From the NCBI GenBank assembly GCA_051746665.1, contig JBNJFG010000002.1, positions 13,642 through 77,641 of the forward strand: DNA of 64,000 nt. The letters run 5' to 3'. The position numbers and the translations under genes are program-made. This document shows positions 61,556 to 64,000 of this stretch, in pieces. The notes under the pieces were generated by a model. That model ran no database searches. It was not told the DNA's origin and saw only the letters and a list, made by a program, of their open reading frames with translations. This DNA is from Halanaerobium sp051746665. GTDB lineage: Bacteria; Bacillota; Halanaerobiia; Halanaerobiales; Halanaerobiaceae. The first letter of the stretch is position 1, and each line of letters begins with the position of its first letter.

Positions 61556-62710
61556 ATGAAAGATATTTATTTTGATCATGCAGCAACCACTCCAACGGCA
61601 GAGGAAGTAATTGAGGCAATGAAGCCTTTTTATAATGAAATTTATGCTAATCCTGCTAGTTCACACCTCCCAGGACAAAAGGCGGCTTCTGCTCTAGAAG
61701 ATGCCCGAGAATCATTAGCTAAACTAATTGGAGCTAAAAAAGCAGAAGAAATTGTTTTTACAGCTGGTGGAACTGAAGCAGATAATCTTGCTTTAAAAGG
61801 AGCTGCAATGGCTTGTTCTTCTGAAGGGAAGCACATTATAACTTCTGCAGTAGAACATCATGCTGTTTTAAAAAGCTGTGAATATTTAGAAAAGCATTTA
61901 GGATTTGATATAACTTATCTAGATGTAGACCAAAATGGACTTGTTGATGTAGTAGATCTTAAGAATAATATTCGCAAAGATACTATTTTAATTTCTATTA
62001 TGTATGCCAATAACGAAATTGGAAGTATTCAACCAATTAAAGAATTAGCTGCAGTGGCTAATGAAAATGATATTATATTTCATACTGATGCTGTTCAGAC
62101 AGTTGGACAGTTAAAAATTGATGTAAATGATTTAGGGGTTGATTTACTTTCACTTTCTGCACATAAATTTAATGGACCAAAAGGTATTGGTATTCTTTTT
62201 GTACGTAGTGGTATTGAATTAACACCACAAATGTCTGGTGGTAGTCAGGAGAGAAAAAGAAGAGCAGGGACCTCAAACTTAGCTGCTGCTGTTGGTATGG
62301 GTAAAGCAGCTGAAATTGCATTTAATAATCTAGATAAAAAGAAAAATAAATTAATTTCACTCAGAGATTATTTTATTTCGAGACTATTTTCTAATTTTGA
62401 TGATATAAAACTTAATGGCCCTGATGATGATTGTCGATTGCCTGGTAATATAAATATTTCATTTAAAAACTTGGACTCAGAATCAATATTGTTTAATTTA
62501 AGCTTAAATAATATCGCTGCCTCAACTGGATCTGCCTGTGCATCTGGTTCTTTGAGTGTGTCTCATGTTTTAAAAGCGATTGCTTTAGAAGAAGATTATA
62601 TTAAAGGTGCAATAAGGTTTTCGCTTGGTTTTACTAATAATAAAGAAGAAATTGATTTTGTAGTTAATAAATTAAAAGATATTATAGATAGATTAAAGTC
62701 ATTACAATAA
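61556..62710 (+). CDS. iscS: Cysteine desulfurase (IscS/NifS family)
   Basis: A 384-residue PLP enzyme. The Lys that holds PLP is in LSLSAHKFNGPKG, the PLP His region in HHAVLKSCEYL, HTDAVQTVGQ is typical, and the catalytic Cys loop is TGSACASGSL. It supplies persulfide sulfur. The start follows the iscR stop without a gap. No iscU/nifU follows; mnmA does, so at least one use is tRNA thiolation. Confidence 0.95.
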   Translation: MKDIYFDHAATTPTAEEVIEAMKPFYNEIYANPASSHLPGQKAASALEDARESLAKLIGAKKAEEIVFTAGGTEADNLALKGAAMACSSEGKHIITSAVEHHAVLKSCEYLEKHLGFDITYLDVDQNGLVDVVDLKNNIRKDTILISIMYANNEIGSIQPIKELAAVANENDIIFHTDAVQTVGQLKIDVNDLGVDLLSLSAHKFNGPKGIGILFVRSGIELTPQMSGGSQERKRRAGTSNLAAAVGMGKAAEIAFNNLDKKKNKLISLRDYFISRLFSNFDDIKLNGPDDDCRLPGNINISFKNLDSESILFNLSLNNIAASTGSACASGSLSVSHVLKAIALEEDYIKGAIRFSLGFTNNKEEIDFVVNKLKDIIDRLKSLQ

Positions 62711-62737
62711 GAATAAATTTTATAAGGGTGTAAATAG

Positions 62738-63820
62738 ATGAAAAAAGTTATGATTGCAATGAGTGGTGGAGTAGATAGCTCGGTAGCTGCTGCTTTACTA
62801 AAAGAAGAAGGCTATGAAGTAATAGGAGGAACAATGCATATTTTCCCTGATTACGAAGAAGCAACTGATCGGGAAGATCACTGCTGTTCCTATTCTGCTG
62901 TTAGAGATGCAAAAAGAGTGGCACAAAAACTAGATATACCGCATTTTGTATTTAATCTGCAGGAAGAATTCCAAGATAAAGTAATTGATTATTTTGTTGA
63001 AGAATATAGTCGAGGTAGAACTCCAAATCCTTGTGTAATGTGTAATAAGGAAGTTAAATTCTCTGCGCTGCATAGAAAGGCTATAGAAATCGGCTGTGAT
63101 TATATTGCAAGTGGTCATTATGCAAAGATTGAAAAAGAAAATGGACGCTATATATTAAAAAAAGGTTTAGATGATAATAAAGATCAAAGTTATATGCTTT
63201 ATGTTTTAAACCAAGAACAGTTAAGTCAAACATTATTTCCTTTAAGTGAATATACTAAAGAAGAAATCAGAGTTAAGGCTAAAGATTTAGGTTTTGAAAT
63301 TCACGATAAGGCTGAAAGTCAAGAAATTTGTTTTGTGCCTGATGATGATTATGTTAGATTTTTAGATAGCAACTATCCTGAGATTTCAGAAGAAGGTCCT
63401 ATTTTAGATAGTGAAGGTAATCAGGTAGGTACTCATAAAGGTTTATCCCATTATACTATTGGCCAGCGAAGAGGTTTAGGAATTTCTATGGGTTATCCAA
63501 TTTATGTAACAGCTTTAGATCACGAGAATAATGCTGTAATAATTGGTGAAGATGATGCAGTGTTTAGTGATGGTTTAATAGCTGAAGACCTTAACTTCAT
63601 TCCTTTTGAAGATGTTGATGGACGAATGGAAGTTGAAGCACAAATAAGATATAATAGTTTTCCTGTTAAAGCTTATATTGAAAAATTAAATTCAGATGAA
63701 TTAAAAGTTGAATTTGAAAAAGCTCAAAGAGCTGTCACACCAGGACAGTCAGTTGTTTTTTATCTTGATGATTTAGTATTAGGTGGAGGAATAATCAAAA
63801 AAAGTTTTAAAAACTCTTGA
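62738..63820 (+). CDS. mnmA: tRNA-specific 2-thiouridylase MnmA
   Basis: A 360-residue PP-loop enzyme. The ATP loop is MSGGVDSSVAA; the catalytic Cys pair lies in PNPCVMCNKEV and SQEICFVPDDDY; the C-terminal beta domains are present. It makes s2U34 in tRNAs for Lys, Glu and Gln with sulfur from the adjacent desulfurase. The stop codon overlaps the -35 of the following promoter, and codons for the last residues (IKKSFKNS) form its A/T-rich upstream sequence. Confidence 0.97.
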   Translation: MKKVMIAMSGGVDSSVAAALLKEEGYEVIGGTMHIFPDYEEATDREDHCCSYSAVRDAKRVAQKLDIPHFVFNLQEEFQDKVIDYFVEEYSRGRTPNPCVMCNKEVKFSALHRKAIEIGCDYIASGHYAKIEKENGRYILKKGLDDNKDQSYMLYVLNQEQLSQTLFPLSEYTKEEIRVKAKDLGFEIHDKAESQEICFVPDDDYVRFLDSNYPEISEEGPILDSEGNQVGTHKGLSHYTIGQRRGLGISMGYPIYVTALDHENNAVIIGEDDAVFSDGLIAEDLNFIPFEDVDGRMEVEAQIRYNSFPVKAYIEKLNSDELKVEFEKAQRAVTPGQSVVFYLDDLVLGGGIIKKSFKNS

Positions 63821-63845
63821 CAAAATGGAAAAGCCTTGATAAGAT
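63817..63845 (+). promoter_or_regulatory. Upstream tandem promoter (P1) of a stable-RNA type operon
   Basis: TTGACA (63817-63822), 17 bases, TAAGAT (63840-63845) with TGA extension; GCGTCGC follows. AAAAAAAGTTTT lies 20 bases before the -35 as an UP-like element. Confidence 0.8.
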
Positions 63846-63900
63846 AATAAGCGTCGCACAGAAAGTAACATTCTTTTTTAAAAAGATTAATCAAGGCTTT
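63830..63900 (+). repeat. Inverted repeat spanning P1
   Basis: AAAGCCTTGAT (63830-63840) and ATCAAGGCTTT (63890-63900) are exact complements. The left arm lies in the P1 spacer and first base of its -10; the right arm lies about 40 bases into the P1 transcript. Confidence 0.6.
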
Positions 63901-63924
63901 AAAAAAAGTTTTTCTAAAAAGTTC

Positions 63925-63953
63925 TTGACAAAGTGTGGCAGAATTGATAAGAT
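63925..63953 (+). promoter_or_regulatory. Downstream tandem promoter (P2)
   Basis: TTGACA (63925-63930), 17 bases, TAAGAT (63948-63953) with TGA extension; ATGTCGC follows. AAAAAAAGTTTTT lies 24 bases before the -35. It copies the layout of P1, 108 bases upstream. The operon it drives lies beyond the window. Confidence 0.82.
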
Positions 63954-64000
63954 ATTAAATGTCGCTGATAAATAAATGCGGCAGAAAATATAGAAGAAAA

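Noticed and set aside
1..64000. CRISPR array, IS element, integrase, prophage or attachment site
   Set aside because: No regularly spaced repeats, no transposase or integrase-like protein, and no duplicated tRNA end after the tRNA gene.

Overview
The window is a contiguous block of housekeeping genes from a low-GC Firmicute. Nearly all genes are on the + strand; only rpsT is on the minus strand. The protein style (AT-rich, Lys/Glu/Ile-rich) and the gene order (comEC-holA-rpsT-lepA-hemW-hrcA-grpE-dnaK-dnaJ, phoH-yqfF-ybeY-dgkA, era-recO-glyQS-ppsR, dnaG-rpoD, ruvCAB-queA-tgt-yajC-secDF, recJ-apt-relA-dtd-hisS-aspS) fit an anaerobic clostridial relative. Halanaerobiales (Halanaerobium-like) is my best guess; this is inference, not a database result. 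The sporulation genes yqfC/yqfD that usually precede phoH in spore formers are missing, which fits a lineage that has lost sporulation.

Layout. 1-5.9 kb: 3' end of comEC (cut by the window), holA, rpsT, lepA, hemW. 5.9-13 kb: the heat-shock operon with a perfect CIRCE element, then rsmE and mtaB. 13-25 kb: hinT, yqeY, nfeD-floA with a small membrane protein, phoH, a c-di-AMP phosphodiesterase of the 7TM-HD type, ybeY, a DgkA-PAP2 fusion, a CorC-type transporter, a DUF3048 lipoprotein, cdd and era. 25-34.4 kb: deoC, recO, glyQ-glyS, ppsR, dgt, dnaG-rpoD. 34.4-37.3 kb: a CAU tRNA, a Nif3-family gene, RNase P RNA, two unrecognised small genes and an XRE regulator; this is the only accessory-looking stretch. 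37.3-45.7 kb: yebC, ruvCAB, queA, tgt, yajC, lepB, secDF. 45.7-58 kb: ubiB-like kinase, recJ, apt, relA, dtd, an MBL hydrolase, a SurA/PpiD-like TPR protein, hisS, aspS. 58-64 kb: 6S RNA, 5-FCL, rarA, an IMPACT-family gene, iscR, cysteine desulfurase, mnmA, then two tandem strong promoters that probably drive a stable-RNA operon beyond the window.

The themes are translation and tRNA modification, protein folding and export, DNA repair, and stress or nucleotide second messengers. Gene spacing is tight with many overlaps; terminators and promoters fall mostly at the gaps I list.

There is no CRISPR array, IS element or obvious prophage. The items most worth a second look are: the small-gene/XRE block with phased operator-like repeats; the SurA/PpiD-like protein in which an acidic linker replaces the PPIase domain; the DgkA-PAP2 fusion with an Asp-to-Asn change at a catalytic position; a LexA-box-like dyad at ruvCAB; a structured leader before dnaG; and inverted repeats flanking the iscR promoter and the terminal tandem promoters.
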